Notes: generated from the letters alone by a model not told the origin. A stretch of DNA of 64,000 nucleotides from Herbaspirillum sp. YR522 (GCF_000282575.1 NZ_AKJA01000105.1:1-64000), one strand, 5' to 3'; shown: positions 19,428 through 28,990, counted from the stretch's first letter. Numbers and translations are program-made.

Positions 19428-19667
19428 ATGAGTTCAGAATTCCAGCAATTGGCAGATAAAGTCAGCCAGCTCGCCCGGCTGGCACAAGGCCTGCGCGACG
19501 AAAACGCAGAACTTCGGCGCAACGTCAAATCGCTTGCCGAGCAGAACGCAGAATTGAACCTGCGCGTCGACCAGGCCTACGATCGTGTCTCGGCCATCCT
19601 GTCCACATTGCCCGTGGCCGAAGTCGATGAGCTCGACGACGCCTCCGCCGAACAGGAGACCGCATGA
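19428..19667 (+). CDS. Small coiled-coil protein, ZapB-like
   Basis: A 79-residue acidic protein that is almost entirely a predicted coiled coil (heptads through QLADKVSQLARLAQGLRDE and onward), with an acidic tail rich in Asp and Glu. Its stop overlaps the zapA start by four bases (ATGA), so the two are translationally coupled. Position and coiled-coil form suggest a Z-ring-associated factor in the manner of ZapB. That role is inferred from context because coiled coils carry little family signal. Confidence 0.65.
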   Translation: MSSEFQQLADKVSQLARLAQGLRDENAELRRNVKSLAEQNAELNLRVDQAYDRVSAILSTLPVAEVDELDDASAEQETA

Positions 19668-19978
19668 CCATCCAGATCCAGGCCACCATCATGGGCCAGT
19701 CGTATACCCTGGCCTGCCGTGAAGGCGAACAGGCGGCGCTGCATCATGCGGTCAGCTACCTCGACCAGAAGATGCGCGTCATCCGCGACGCCGGCCGCAT
19801 CAAGGGCACCGACCGCATCGCCGTCATGGCCGCGCTCGGGATTGCCGCCGAGTTGCTGTCGACCCAGCATGGCGAAGGTCCGTTTGCCGGCCTGACGCTG
19901 GCCGAATGGAAGCAGCAGATCAGCAATATCAATGAAGTGCTGGACCAGGCTCTTGCGCCACAGGAAAAGCTGTTCTGA
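19664..19978 (+). CDS. zapA: Cell division protein ZapA
   Basis: A 104-residue protein. ZapA tetramers crosslink FtsZ filaments at the division site. The N-terminal domain matches the family pattern (IQATIMGQSYTLAC, then LHHAVSYLDQKMR with a charged RIKGTDRIAVMAALGIAAELL helix), followed by a C-terminal coiled coil. It overlaps the upstream coiled-coil gene by ATGA and is followed by a terminator and the 6S RNA gene, the conserved proteobacterial order zapA-ssrS. Confidence 0.9.
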   Translation: MTIQIQATIMGQSYTLACREGEQAALHHAVSYLDQKMRVIRDAGRIKGTDRIAVMAALGIAAELLSTQHGEGPFAGLTLAEWKQQISNINEVLDQALAPQEKLF

Positions 19979-19998
19979 ACTGCCACTTGCCTTGCCCG

Positions 19999-20023
19999 AC
20001 GGCCGTCTTCGGACGGCCGTTTT
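19999..20023 (+). terminator. Rho-independent terminator after zapA
   Basis: A 9-bp GC-rich stem (ACGGCCGTC / GACGGCCGT) closed by a TTCG tetraloop and followed by a short T run, 20 bp after the zapA stop. This is a classic intrinsic terminator. Confidence 0.85.
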
Positions 20024-20152
20024 CGTTGACGGTCGACGTTGGCAAGACGACAAATCGTCCCAGCCGTCGGGACACGATGCCGCCGTGCCTGGCCCTGGCT
20101 CGGGCGCAATGACATCCGGTTACAAATCAGGGATTATTTTTATAACTAAACC

Positions 20153-20181
20153 TTGGTATGGCGACTCGAATGAGTTAGACT
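20153..20181 (+). promoter_or_regulatory. Promoter of 6S RNA
   Basis: TTGGTA (20153-20158) and TAGACT (20176-20181) are spaced by exactly 17 bp, each matching four of six sigma-70 consensus bases. They place transcription start at about 20187-20188, which is where the closing stem of the RNA begins. Confidence 0.6.
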
Positions 20182-20187
20182 TTGTAC

Positions 20188-20362
20188 TCCTGCCGTGTTC
20201 GCGATTGCCATATATTCCTTGAACCATTTACGAGCATAGGTTGTGGGACCGTTCGATGGGCGTGAGCGTCGCTAGACCGATGAACCCGAAATTGAACTAC
20301 TGCAGCCAACTTGAACCTGTAAGGTTCAGGATGCCGGCACAGCGGCACAGGCGGGGCTTAAT
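20188..20362 (+). ncRNA. ssrS: 6S RNA
   Basis: This RNA of roughly 173 bases sits directly after zapA, the conserved site for 6S RNA. It binds the housekeeping RNA polymerase holoenzyme by mimicking an open promoter. The ends pair: TCCTGCCGTGTT (20188-20199) with GGCACAGGCGGGG (20344-20356), twelve pairs with one bulged A. The 3' half carries TTGAACCTGTAAGGTTCAGGATGCCGGC-type sequence (about 20311-20338), like the E. coli 6S pattern near its closing arm. The exact 3' end is uncertain because 6S ends are processed. Confidence 0.85.
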
Positions 20363-20372
20363 TCCCCATGGA

Positions 20373-20399
20373 AAACGGCTGCTTACGCAGCCGTTTCTA
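20373..20399. terminator. Bidirectional terminator between 6S RNA and nrdR
   Basis: A perfect 10-bp stem, AAACGGCTGC / GCAGCCGTTT, with loop TTAC. It is followed by a T-rich run on the plus strand and by TTTTCC on the minus strand, so it can end both the 6S transcript and the convergent nrdR transcript. Confidence 0.8.
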
Positions 20400-20451
20400 T
20401 TTCCTGCCTTGCATTCCCGACCGACCTTCTGCTGCGCGGCCATCGTGGCGC

Positions 20452-20928
20452 TCACTGCTCACGCTTGCGCGTCTTGCGCTCGCTGCCCACCTCGGCAATC
20501 GCGTCCTCGAACTCGGTCACGTCCTCGAAGCTCTTGTAGACCGATGCGAAGCGGATATAGGCGATCTTGTCCAGGCGCTTCAACTCCCGCATCACCAGTT
20601 CGCCGATCTGACCCGACATCACCTCGCGCGCCCCGCTCTGCAACAGTTTTTCCTGGATGCTCTGCAGTGCCGCGTCCAACGCCTCGGCCGACACCGGTCG
20701 CTTGCGCAACGCCAGCATCAGGCTGCCACGCAGCTTGCCTGCATCGAAGTCGGTGCGACTGCCGTTCTTCTTGACGATCACCGGCAAGGTCAGCTCGATC
20801 CGCTCGTAGGTCGTGAAGCGCTTGTCGCACGCATCGCAGCGACGACGACGCCGGATAGAGCTGCCATCCTCGGCCACGCGGGTGTCGAGTACCGGGGTAT
20901 CTTCGTGATTACAGAATGGGCACTTCAT
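20452..20928 (-). CDS. nrdR: Transcriptional repressor NrdR
   Basis: A 158-residue ATP/dATP-sensing repressor of ribonucleotide reductase genes. The N-terminal zinc ribbon has its two cysteine pairs in [18 protein letters not shown] and [17 protein letters not shown]. It is followed by an ATP-cone domain with [18 protein letters not shown]. Length and motifs are standard. It lies downstream of glyA in the same direction, with a hairpin between them that could reduce read-through. Confidence 0.95.
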   Translation of the reverse strand: MKCPFCNHEDTPVLDTRVAEDGSSIRRRRRCDACDKRFTTYERIELTLPVIVKKNGSRTDFDAGKLRGSLMLALRKRPVSAEALDAALQSIQEKLLQSGAREVMSGQIGELVMRELKRLDKIAYIRFASVYKSFEDVTEFEDAIAEVGSERKTRKREQ

Positions 20929-20977
20929 GGCGGCAATGAGACCAATCGTTGAATGTTGCTGAAAAGCCGGATAAGAC

Positions 20978-21002
20978 GACGGCGTCCTGGGCGGACGCCG
21001 TC
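20978..21002 (-). terminator. Hairpin between glyA and nrdR
   Basis: A perfect 10-bp stem (arms 20978-20987 and 20993-21002) with a 5-base loop lies 45 bp after the glyA stop. On the minus strand it is followed by GTCTTATCC, not a full T tract, so partial termination is more likely than complete termination. Confidence 0.5.
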
Positions 21003-21046
21003 TCTTGCCGTCTGATGCGACCCTGTGCCAGGGCCGCGGGCCAGGA

Positions 21047-22291
21047 TCAGCCGTAGACCGGGAAAGCGTCGGTCAGCTTCTTGACCTCTACCTTGACCCG
21101 TTCGATGGTCGCGGCGTCATGCGGATTGTCCAGCACATCGGCGATCAGGTTACCGACCTTCTCTGCTTCGGCTTCCTTGAAACCGCGGGTGGTCATGGCC
21201 GGGCTGCCCAGGCGGATGCCCGATGTCACGAACGGCTTCTGCGGATCGTTGGGAATACCGTTCTTGTTGCAGGTGATGTGGGCGGTACCCAGGATCGCCT
21301 CGGCTTCCTTGCCGGTCAGGTTCTTCGGCTGCAGGTCGACCAGCATCACGTGCGACTCGGTACCACCCGAGACGATACGCAGGCCGCGCTTGATCAGGGT
21401 CTTGGCCAGCACATCGGCGTTCTTGACCACCTGTTGCTGGTAAGCCTTGAATTCAGGCGACGCCGCTTCCTTGAATGCCACGGCCTTGGCGGCGATGACG
21501 TGCATCAGCGGACCACCCTGTATGCCGGGGAAGATCGCCGAATTGATGGCCTTCTCGTGCTCGGCCTTCATGAGGATCACGCCGCCGCGTGGGCCACGCA
21601 GCGACTTGTGGGTGGTCGAGGTGACGAAATCGGCGTGCGGCACCGGGTTCGGATAGACACCTGCGGCGATCAGGCCGGCGTAGTGCGCCATGTCGACCAT
21701 GAAATAAGCGCCCACTTCCTTGGCGATCCGTGCGAAACGCTCGAAATCGATGCGCAGCGAATAGGCCGATGCGCCGGCGATGATCAGCTTGGGCTTCTTT
21801 TCGCGCGCCAGGGCTTCCATGGCTTCGTAGTCGATCTCTTCTTTCTCGTTGAGGCCGTAAGACACCACGTTGAACCACTTGCCCGACATGTTGAGCGCCA
21901 TGCCATGGGTCAGGTGACCACCTTCGGCCAGCGACATCCCCATGATGGTGTCGCCCGGCTTGAGCATGGCGAAGAACACGCCCTGGTTGGCCTGCGAACC
22001 CGAGTTGGGCTGCACGTTGGCGGCTTCGGCACCGAACAGCGCCTTGAGACGATCGATTGCCAGTTGCTCGGCGACATCGACGAATTCACAGCCGCCGTAG
22101 TAGCGCTTGCCCGGATAGCCCTCGGCATACTTGTTGGTCAGCTGCGAACCCTGTGCTTCCATCACGGCCGGCGAAGTGTAGTTCTCGGAAGCGATCAGCT
22201 CGATATGCTCTTGCTGGCGGGTGTTTTCCTTCTGGATGGCGGCCCACAGGTCCGGATCGGCCTTGGCCAGGGTCAGGTTCTTGTCAAACAT
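21047..22291 (-). CDS. glyA: Serine hydroxymethyltransferase
   Basis: A 414-residue PLP enzyme interconverting serine and glycine with tetrahydrofolate, the main source of one-carbon units. The PLP lysine lies in [15 protein letters not shown] near residue 230. Other landmarks are [21 protein letters not shown] near the start and [15 protein letters not shown]. The ATG at 22289-22291 gives the normal start MFDKNLTL, preceded by TTGGAGAAACC. The open frame continues far upstream only because it lacks stops. The 5' leader carries a ZTP riboswitch, linking expression to folate/purine status. Confidence 0.96.
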   Translation of the reverse strand: MFDKNLTLAKADPDLWAAIQKENTRQQEHIELIASENYTSPAVMEAQGSQLTNKYAEGYPGKRYYGGCEFVDVAEQLAIDRLKALFGAEAANVQPNSGSQANQGVFFAMLKPGDTIMGMSLAEGGHLTHGMALNMSGKWFNVVSYGLNEKEEIDYEAMEALAREKKPKLIIAGASAYSLRIDFERFARIAKEVGAYFMVDMAHYAGLIAAGVYPNPVPHADFVTSTTHKSLRGPRGGVILMKAEHEKAINSAIFPGIQGGPLMHVIAAKAVAFKEAASPEFKAYQQQVVKNADVLAKTLIKRGLRIVSGGTESHVMLVDLQPKNLTGKEAEAILGTAHITCNKNGIPNDPQKPFVTSGIRLGSPAMTTRGFKEAEAEKVGNLIADVLDNPHDAATIERVKVEVKKLTDAFPVYG

Positions 22292-22424
22292 GGTTTCTCC
22301 AATTGATGAGATGCGACCGAAAATCGCGCAGTCACCGGACGCGCCGGTCGGACGGTCGATTTTCAAAATCGAATGAGGGCCAAAACTTAGGGGAATGACG
22401 GGCAGCCTCAGTCGTACTATCCAT

Positions 22425-22522
22425 TCGGCTACCCAGGCGCACGGCTGATGAAAAATCTCACGCTTCCCGATGGATACCCATCTTGACCGGACTGATCCGG
22501 TCTTTCGCCAGTCACGTGAGAC
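22425..22522 (-). ncRNA. ZTP/ZMP riboswitch (pfl motif) in the glyA leader
   Basis: Read on the minus strand, the leader shows the three conserved blocks of the pfl aptamer in order. CACGTGACTGGCGAAA lies near 22517-22503, CGGGAAGCGTGAGA near 22470-22456, and GCCGTGCGCCTGGGTAG near 22444-22428. A variable CCGGATCAGTCCGG hairpin separates the first and second blocks. ZTP riboswitches sense the purine intermediate ZMP/ZTP, which builds up when 10-formyl-tetrahydrofolate is short. They are known upstream of glyA, folD and purH. The expression platform between 22425 and the start codon was not resolved. Confidence 0.85.
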
Positions 22523-22536
22523 GAAATGGTGAACGC

Positions 22537-22565
22537 ATTGTATTAAAACGGCGCGATTTGGGCAA
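22537..22565 (-). promoter_or_regulatory. Promoter of the glyA leader
   Basis: On the minus strand TTGCCC (22565-22560) and TACAAT (22542-22537) are separated by 17 bp. A start at about 22530 would place the whole ZTP aptamer in the transcript. Confidence 0.5.
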
Positions 22566-22690
22566 GATTCTCGCTGCAAGCGGCAACGAAGCGAAGGGCC
22601 GCGCCAGGAGGCGCTTTCGGCTACAATTTCGTCTTTCGCCCGCGCCACCCGGTGCAGGCGCACCGGATATAGAACACAGGAGAATTGCAG

Positions 22691-23443
22691 ATGGTCGTCT
22701 TGATTACAGGAGCAACCGCGGGATTCGGCGCCGCCATGGCTCGCAAGTTTGTCGCCAACGGCCACCTGGTGATCGCCGCCGGCCGCCGCAAGGAGCGCCT
22801 CGACGACCTGGTGGCCGAACTGGGCGCCGAGCGCGTGTTGCCGCTGGTGCTGGACGTGACCGACAAGCAATCGATCCAGTCCGGCCTGGGCAGCCTGGCC
22901 GGCCAATGGCAGCAGGTCGACGTGCTGATCAACAACGCCGGCCTCGCGCTGGGCCTGGGCCCGGCCCACGAAGTGGCCCTGTCGGACTGGGAAACTATGA
23001 TCGACACCAACGTAAAGGGCCTGGTCACGGTGACCCACGCGCTGCTGCCGGCAATGGTCGCGCGCGGCACAGGCACCATCATCAACCTGGGTTCGGTGGC
23101 GGGCGCGTATCCATATCCGGGCGGCAACGTCTACGGCGCCACCAAGGCCTTCGTCGACCAGTTCACCCTGAACCTGCGCGCCGACCTGGTGGGCACCGGC
23201 GTGCGCGCCACCAACCTGGCGCCCGGCCTGTGCGGCGGCACCGAGTTCTCCAACGTGCGCTTCAAGGGCGACGATTCGGCCGCCTCCAAGGTCTACGAAG
23301 GCACCACCCCGCTGACTGCCGATGACATCGCCGAGGCCGCGTTCTGGGTGGCCACCATGCCGGCCCATGTCAACATCAACTATATGGAGTTGATGCCGAC
23401 CTGCCAGGGTTTCAGCCCCTTCAACATCAAGCGCAAGCAGTGA
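22691..23443 (+). CDS. Short-chain dehydrogenase/reductase, YdfG-like
   Basis: A 250-residue classical SDR. The Rossmann nucleotide motif is [12 protein letters not shown] at residue 6, followed by an AGRRKERL segment whose arginines favour NADP. Catalytic residues are the Ser of [10 protein letters not shown] and Tyr/Lys of YGATKAF near 150. Length and sequence style match YdfG-type 3-hydroxy acid dehydrogenases, which act on serine, L-allo-threonine or 3-hydroxypropionate; the substrate here is not proven. The ATG at 22691 follows AGGAG with an 8-base gap and is preferred over a TTG six bases earlier. Confidence 0.85.
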   Translation: MVVLITGATAGFGAAMARKFVANGHLVIAAGRRKERLDDLVAELGAERVLPLVLDVTDKQSIQSGLGSLAGQWQQVDVLINNAGLALGLGPAHEVALSDWETMIDTNVKGLVTVTHALLPAMVARGTGTIINLGSVAGAYPYPGGNVYGATKAFVDQFTLNLRADLVGTGVRATNLAPGLCGGTEFSNVRFKGDDSAASKVYEGTTPLTADDIAEAAFWVATMPAHVNINYMELMPTCQGFSPFNIKRKQ

Positions 23444-23603
23444 TTAACCCAGCTCGAGATTGAGGTAGAATGGCGCTTTCGCCGCAACTGGCACGGCCAG
23501 GGCGAAGGCGTCACGCAGGCGGCGTCCAGGCAATCGTGCAACATTTCATGACAGCAACCCTCCGTGCAGCTGCCCCTTCCCGATCTCCAATAACAACAAG
23601 CAT

Positions 23604-24053
<450 letters not shown>

Positions 24054-24176
24054 TGTCCTACGTGCTCAGGCGCCGGTGGCTGCTTGCCAAGGTTTTCTTG
24101 ACATGCGCCAATGGCGCGATCGACTAAATTGTTTTAAAACCACCTTTCCTTTGACTTGCAGGCTGCAGCCCTCCAC

Positions 24177-24881
24177 ATGAACGTCACACAAGACTTGTCC
24201 TTCATTTCCTTGGTCGCCAACGCGTCCATCCTGGTGCAACTGGTCATGCTGCTGCTGTTGTCAGCCTCGATCATCAGCTGGACCTATATCTTCCGCAAGA
24301 TGTTCGCCATTCGCAGCGCACGGGTGCAGACCGAGGAATTCGAACGGGTCTTCTGGTCCGGCGGCAACCTTGCGGCGCTCTACCAGGACGCCCTGTCCAA
24401 CCGCCGCAAGGCCGGTGCCGGGGGCGGCGCGCTGGAACGCATCTTCCAGGCCGGCATGGGCGAATTCAACAAGGCCAAGGCCTCGGTCGCCGCGCGCGGC
24501 GGCGCGGTCGAATCGACGCTGCTGCTCGACGGCGCCCGGCGCGCCATGCGTGCGGCCTACCAGCGCGAGATGGATGCGCTCGAATCGCACCTGGCCTTCC
24601 TGGCATCGGTCGGTTCGGTCTCGCCCTATGTCGGCCTGTTCGGCACGGTGTGGGGCATCATGAACGCCTTCCGTGGACTGGCCAACGTGCAGCAGGCCAC
24701 GCTGTCGGCGGTGGCGCCCGGTATCGCCGAGGCGCTGATCGCCACCGCCATCGGCCTGTTCGCAGCGATTCCGGCGGTGGTGGCGTATAACCGCTATTCG
24801 CACGACATCGACCGCCTGGCGATCCGCTTCGAGAGCTTCATCGAAGAATTCTCCAACATCCTGCAACGTCAGGCGCGCTGA
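24177..24881 (+). CDS. tolQ: Tol-Pal system proton channel subunit TolQ
   Basis: A 234-residue inner-membrane protein of the MotA/TolQ/ExbB family with three membrane segments (about 15-38, 135-160, 170-195). With TolR it forms the proton-driven motor that energises TolA for outer-membrane constriction at division. The conserved region around SVGSVSPYVGLFGTVWGIM and VAPGIAEALIATAIGLFAAIPAV carries the channel threonines. The ATG at 24177 is the family start; an upstream TTG frame adds seven residues. Confidence 0.95.
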   Translation: MNVTQDLSFISLVANASILVQLVMLLLLSASIISWTYIFRKMFAIRSARVQTEEFERVFWSGGNLAALYQDALSNRRKAGAGGGALERIFQAGMGEFNKAKASVAARGGAVESTLLLDGARRAMRAAYQREMDALESHLAFLASVGSVSPYVGLFGTVWGIMNAFRGLANVQQATLSAVAPGIAEALIATAIGLFAAIPAVVAYNRYSHDIDRLAIRFESFIEEFSNILQRQAR

Positions 24882-24884
24882 ACG

Positions 24885-25319
24885 ATGGCCGGCTCATCGA
24901 TGCGCGGTGGTCGTCCCCGCAAGTTCAAGTCCGAGATCAACGTCGTGCCCTATATCGACGTGATGCTGGTGCTGCTGATCATCTTCATGGTCGCCGCCCC
25001 GGTCACCAACCCGAGCGTGATCAACCTGCCCACGGCCGGCAAGTCGACCCAGCCGCCGGCCGACTATATCGAGATCGCCCTCAAGCCCAATACCCAGGCC
25101 ACGATCCGCGTCAGCGGACCCAAGAGCGGCGGCAAGAAGGCCGAGACCGTTACCGGCAAGGTCGACCTGGCCGAGCGGCTGCAGGCATTGCACGCCGACA
25201 ATCCCGAGCTGGCAGTGATGATCTCGGCCGACAAGGAAATCAAGTACGACGAGGTGGTGCAGGTCATTTCGGAAGCCAAGAAACAAGGGATCGTACGGGT
25301 CGGCCTGGCCACCAAGTAA
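24885..25319 (+). CDS. tolR: Tol-Pal system subunit TolR
   Basis: A 144-residue protein with one N-terminal membrane helix and a periplasmic domain. The conserved proton-path aspartate is in NVVPYIDVMLVLLIIFMV at about residue 26. It begins three bases after tolQ and ends two bases before tolA, consistent with one operon. Confidence 0.95.
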   Translation: MAGSSMRGGRPRKFKSEINVVPYIDVMLVLLIIFMVAAPVTNPSVINLPTAGKSTQPPADYIEIALKPNTQATIRVSGPKSGGKKAETVTGKVDLAERLQALHADNPELAVMISADKEIKYDEVVQVISEAKKQGIVRVGLATK

Positions 25320-25321
25320 CC

Positions 25322-26296
25322 ATGAGCGAGAACGCCCCGTACCATATTCCCAAGGCCCCGGGCCGCTGGCGCGCCATCATGCTGGCGCTGGTGATGCACG
25401 TCGCCCTGTTCCTGTTCTTCTGGATCGGCATCCGCTGGCAGAACGAAGTGCCATTGACGGTCGAGGCCGAGATCTGGGACCCGGTGCCCAAGGAAGCCGC
25501 ACCGTTGCCGGTGCCGCCGCAGCCTGAACCGCAGCCGGTGGTGGAGCCGCCCAGGCCGCAACCCGAACCGCAGCCCGAACCCAAGCCGGCCCCGCCCAAG
25601 GTAGTGGACGAGCCCAAGGTCGACAAGCCCGACATCGCGCTCGAAAAAGAGAAGAAGCGCAAGGAAGAGCTCGAGAGAAAGGCCGAGGAACGCAAGGCCG
25701 AAAAGGAACGCGAGAAGAAGGAACAGGCCGAGAAGGAAAAAGCCGCCAAGGAAAAGGCCGAGAAAGAAAAAGCGGAACGCGAGAAGAAAGAAAAGCTCGA
25801 AGCAGACAAGCTGAAGAAAGCCAAGGAAGAAAAACAGAAGGAAGACGAAGCAAAGAAGAAGGCCGACGCCGAGAAGCAGGCGGTCGAGAAGAAAAAGCAG
25901 GCAGCCGACGCCAAGGCCGCGGAAGCACGACGCCAGGAAGACTTGAAGCGCATGATGGGCCAGGCCACCAGCAGCAGCGGTGGCACCGGTACGGCGGAGA
26001 AATCGCAGGGGCCCAAGGGCAACCCCGATTACGCCAACAAGCTGCGCGCCAAGATCCGCTCCAACACGGTATTTGACGTGCCGGGCGACCTGAGCGGAAA
26101 CCCCGCCGTGGAGTACACTGTCGAACTGTTCCCGGACGGCACCGTACGCAGCGTGCGCAACACCAGGCAGTCAGGCGTGCCGGGCTTCGACGATGCAGTG
26201 CGCCAGGCCATCATGAAGTCGCAGCCCTACCCGGCCGACAAGGATGGCAAGGTACCGTCCAGCTTCTCCTTCACTCATAAACCGAAAGATCAGTAA
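25322..26296 (+). CDS. tolA: Tol-Pal system protein TolA
   Basis: A 324-residue protein anchored by one N-terminal membrane helix (about 17-38). A proline-rich hinge (PQPEPQPVVEPPRPQPEP) follows, then a long Lys/Glu/Ala-rich helical stalk (about 100-215) and a C-terminal TonB-like domain (VEYTVELFPDGTVRSVRN) that contacts TolB and Pal. The repetitive stalk is normal for TolA and explains the open Ser/Phe-rich frame on the opposite strand. Confidence 0.94.
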   Translation: MSENAPYHIPKAPGRWRAIMLALVMHVALFLFFWIGIRWQNEVPLTVEAEIWDPVPKEAAPLPVPPQPEPQPVVEPPRPQPEPQPEPKPAPPKVVDEPKVDKPDIALEKEKKRKEELERKAEERKAEKEREKKEQAEKEKAAKEKAEKEKAEREKKEKLEADKLKKAKEEKQKEDEAKKKADAEKQAVEKKKQAADAKAAEARRQEDLKRMMGQATSSSGGTGTAEKSQGPKGNPDYANKLRAKIRSNTVFDVPGDLSGNPAVEYTVELFPDGTVRSVRNTRQSGVPGFDDAVRQAIMKSQPYPADKDGKVPSSFSFTHKPKDQ

Positions 26297-26299
26297 ACG

Positions 26300-27577
26300 A
26301 TGAGAAATGTCCGTTACCTGACCAGCATTGCAATGGCCGCCGTGGGGCTGGCCTTTGCACCTGCTTCGCAAGCCCAGTTGCGCTTCGAGATCACCGGCGT
26401 GGGCGCGACCCAGATCCCGATCGCCATCGCCGCCTTCCCGGGCGAGGAATCGGCGCAGCAGAAGATCACCGCCATCGTCAAGGCCGACCTGGCCCGCAGC
26501 GGCATCTTCAAGCTGATCGACAACAGCGACGCCCTGTCGGACTCCTCGGCCATCAACTACGGCGACTGGCAAAAGCGCGGCGCCAATGCGCTGGCCGTGG
26601 GCAGCGTCCAGAGCCTGGCCGACGGCCGCTTCGATGTGCGCTATCGCCTGTTCGACACGGTACAGTCGAGCCAGCTGTCGGCGCTGTCGTTCGGCAGCCA
26701 GCCGCAGCTCATGCGCCTGACCGCGCACAAGATCGCCGATGACATCTACCAGAAGCTGACCGGCATCCCGGGCATCTTCTCGACCCGCATTGCCTATGTC
26801 ACCAAGTCCGGCAGCGAATATCGCCTGGAAGTGGCGGACGCCGATGGCGAAGGCAGCCAGGTGGCGTTGCGCTCGAACGAACCGATCATCTCGCCGTCCT
26901 GGTCGCCCGACGGCACCAAGGTGGCCTATGTCTCGTTCGAGATGAAGAAGCCGGTGGTCTACATCCAGAACCTGGTCACCCGCCAGCGCTCGGTCGTGGC
27001 CAACTTCAAGGGCAGCAACTCGGCCCCGTCGTGGTCGCCGGACGGCTCGCGCCTGGCCGTGGCACTGACCCGTGACGGCTATACCCAGGTCTACATCATC
27101 AACGCCGACGGCACCGGCCTGCGCCGCCTGACCAACACGGCCGGCATCGACACCGAGCCGCGTTTCTCGGCCGATGGCGGCAGCGTCTTCTTCACCAGTG
27201 ACCGCAGCGGCGGCCCGCAGATCTACAAGGTCAGCGTCGACGGCGGCAACGCCCAGCGCGTGACCTTCAACGGCACCTACAACATCAGCCCCCGCGTCTC
27301 GCCCGATGGCAAGACGCTGGCATTCATTGCACGTCGCGATGGTCGCTTCCAGCTCTATGCGCTGGACCTGACCAACGGCCAGGAGCAACGTCTGTCCGAC
27401 ACCGATCGCGACCAATCGCCCAGTTTTGCCCCCAACGGCAAATACATCATGTACGCGACGGAATCTGGTCGTCGCGGATCCCTGGCCATCGTTTCTGTAG
27501 ATGGCCGTTTCAAGCAGCGTCTCACGACGCAGGTCGGTGATATCAGGGAGCCGACCTGGGGTCCGTTCATGAAATAA
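26300..27577 (+). CDS. tolB: Tol-Pal system beta-propeller protein TolB
   Basis: A 425-residue periplasmic protein with a Sec signal peptide cleaved near PASQAQ (residue about 25). It has an N-terminal alpha/beta domain and a six-bladed beta propeller recognisable from repeated [17 protein letters not shown] motifs ([41 protein letters not shown]). It shuttles between TolA and Pal. It lies three bases after tolA and 48 bases before pal. Confidence 0.96.
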   Translation: MRNVRYLTSIAMAAVGLAFAPASQAQLRFEITGVGATQIPIAIAAFPGEESAQQKITAIVKADLARSGIFKLIDNSDALSDSSAINYGDWQKRGANALAVGSVQSLADGRFDVRYRLFDTVQSSQLSALSFGSQPQLMRLTAHKIADDIYQKLTGIPGIFSTRIAYVTKSGSEYRLEVADADGEGSQVALRSNEPIISPSWSPDGTKVAYVSFEMKKPVVYIQNLVTRQRSVVANFKGSNSAPSWSPDGSRLAVALTRDGYTQVYIINADGTGLRRLTNTAGIDTEPRFSADGGSVFFTSDRSGGPQIYKVSVDGGNAQRVTFNGTYNISPRVSPDGKTLAFIARRDGRFQLYALDLTNGQEQRLSDTDRDQSPSFAPNGKYIMYATESGRRGSLAIVSVDGRFKQRLTTQVGDIREPTWGPFMK

Positions 27578-27625
27578 ACTTTCTAACAGTCATTACGACA
27601 TTCATCACGACAGGAGTAATCCAAA

Positions 27626-28147
27626 ATGCGCACTATCAGCACCTTCGCCCTCATCGTCTCCAGCGCTGTCCTGCTGGCCGCTTGCTCGTCCACCAAACTG
27701 GATGACAAGAACGCACCGGTTGAAAGCCGCGCCGGCGCCGGCAATGGCGCCGACACCCGTACCGTTGGCACCGTCAATGCCGGTTCGACCGACCCACTGA
27801 ACGACCCGCAAGGCGTCCTGGCCAAGCGTAGCGTGTACTTCGACTACGACAGCTACAGCATCAAGGACGAGTACCGCACCGTGGTCGAAAACCACGCCAA
27901 GTACCTGGTCGCCAACAAGGGCCGCAAGGTCATCGTGCAAGGCAACACCGATGATCGCGGTGGCGCCGAATACAACCTGGCCCTGGGCCAGAAGCGTGCC
28001 GAAGCCGTGCGCAAGGCACTGGTCCTGCTGGGCGTGTCCGACGCACAGGTCGAAGCAGTTTCGTTCGGCAAGGAAAAGCCGAAGGCACTGGGTCAGGATG
28101 AAGCGTCGTACGGCGAAAACCGTCGCGCCGACATCGCTTATCAGTGA
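27626..28147 (+). CDS. pal: Peptidoglycan-associated lipoprotein Pal
   Basis: A 173-residue outer-membrane lipoprotein. The lipobox LLAAC ends at about residue 20, followed by a flexible linker and an OmpA-type peptidoglycan-binding domain. That domain has VYFDYDSYSIKDEY, VQGNTDDRGGAEYNLALGQKRAEAV and YGENRRADIAY. It anchors the outer membrane to the cell wall and is the target of TolB. Confidence 0.96.
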   Translation: MRTISTFALIVSSAVLLAACSSTKLDDKNAPVESRAGAGNGADTRTVGTVNAGSTDPLNDPQGVLAKRSVYFDYDSYSIKDEYRTVVENHAKYLVANKGRKVIVQGNTDDRGGAEYNLALGQKRAEAVRKALVLLGVSDAQVEAVSFGKEKPKALGQDEASYGENRRADIAYQ

Positions 28148-28908
28148 TCGACATGGGTACCGCTTTCAGATTGAAAACGGTAGCTGTGGCGGCCTTCATG
28201 GCCGCCACGGCCTATTTACCGCTCACCGCCCATGCGGGCCTGTTTGACGACGAAGAAGCGCGCAAGGCGATCCTGGACATTCGCTCCAAGATCGAGGCAT
28301 TGCAGCGCGACGTGGCCAACAAGTCCGACAAGAACAGCGCACTGACACTCTCGGACCGCAACGATAACCTGCAGTCGCAGATTTCGGCACTGCGTGGCCA
28401 GATCGAAGTGCTGACCAACGAGATCACCAACGCCCAGCAGCGTCAAAAGGATTTCTACGTCGACCTCGATGCCCGCCTGCGCAAGCTCGAACCGCAGCAG
28501 GTCACGGTCGATGGCCAATCGGTTGCCGTGGGCATCCCCGAACAGCAGGCCTATGATGCGGCACTGTCGCAGTTCAAGGGTGGCGACTACAAGGGCGCCG
28601 CCAATGCCTTCGGCGACTTCATCAAGCGCTACCCGCAATCGGGCTATGCCGCATCGGCCCAGTATTGGCAGGGCAATTCGCTATATGCCCAGCGCGATTA
28701 CAAGGGCGCCATCGCGGCCCAGCAGAACGTAGTAAAGAGTTACCCCGACAATCCCAAGGTCGCCGACGCGCTGTTGAACATCGCCAGCTCGCAGGCCGAA
28801 CTGAAGGACAAGGGCGCCGCCAGGAAGACGCTGGAGCAATTGATTGCCAAGTACCCCGGCACGCCAGCGGCGCAAACCGCCAAGGACCGCATCGCATCAC
28901 TGAAGTAA
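28144..28908 (+). CDS. cpoB: Cell division coordinator CpoB (YbgF)
   Basis: A 254-residue periplasmic protein with a signal peptide ending near THA-G. A coiled-coil segment for trimerisation (about 35-110) precedes C-terminal TPR repeats (from QQAYDAALSQFKGGDYKGA). It links outer-membrane constriction to PBP1B activity. The GTG at 28144 overlaps the pal stop; an ATG at 28153 is an alternative start. It ends the Tol-Pal operon and is followed by tRNA-Lys, the same order as in E. coli. Confidence 0.92.
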   Translation: MIDMGTAFRLKTVAVAAFMAATAYLPLTAHAGLFDDEEARKAILDIRSKIEALQRDVANKSDKNSALTLSDRNDNLQSQISALRGQIEVLTNEITNAQQRQKDFYVDLDARLRKLEPQQVTVDGQSVAVGIPEQQAYDAALSQFKGGDYKGAANAFGDFIKRYPQSGYAASAQYWQGNSLYAQRDYKGAIAAQQNVVKSYPDNPKVADALLNIASSQAELKDKGAARKTLEQLIAKYPGTPAAQTAKDRIASLK

Positions 28909-28949
28909 TCGGCTCCGGCGGTTTTTTGCATAGTGTTATGCATTGCAAT

Positions 28950-28979
28950 TTGACACGCGTAATCGAGTCTGACTATAAT
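28950..28979 (+). promoter_or_regulatory. Consensus promoter of tRNA-Lys
   Basis: Perfect TTGACA (28950-28955) and TATAAT (28974-28979) boxes are spaced by 18 bp, ending 11 bp before the mature tRNA. Just upstream (28928-28947) is an inverted repeat TGCATA/TATGCA that resembles the candidate GntR operator at 44200-44218. Confidence 0.85.
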
Positions 28980-28990
28980 AGCGGTCTTTC

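Noticed and set aside
22292..23368. Long N-terminal extension of the glyA frame
   Set aside because: The frame simply lacks stops; glyA starts at the family position, and the extension would cover the riboswitch and the SDR gene.
24098..24130. A tolQ promoter from TTGACA at 24098
   Set aside because: The nearest -10-like TAAATT is 21 bp away, too far for sigma-70.
25264..26022. Ser/Phe-rich 252-codon minus-strand frame opposite tolA
   Set aside because: Complement of the Lys/Glu-rich TolA stalk; low complexity and no start context.
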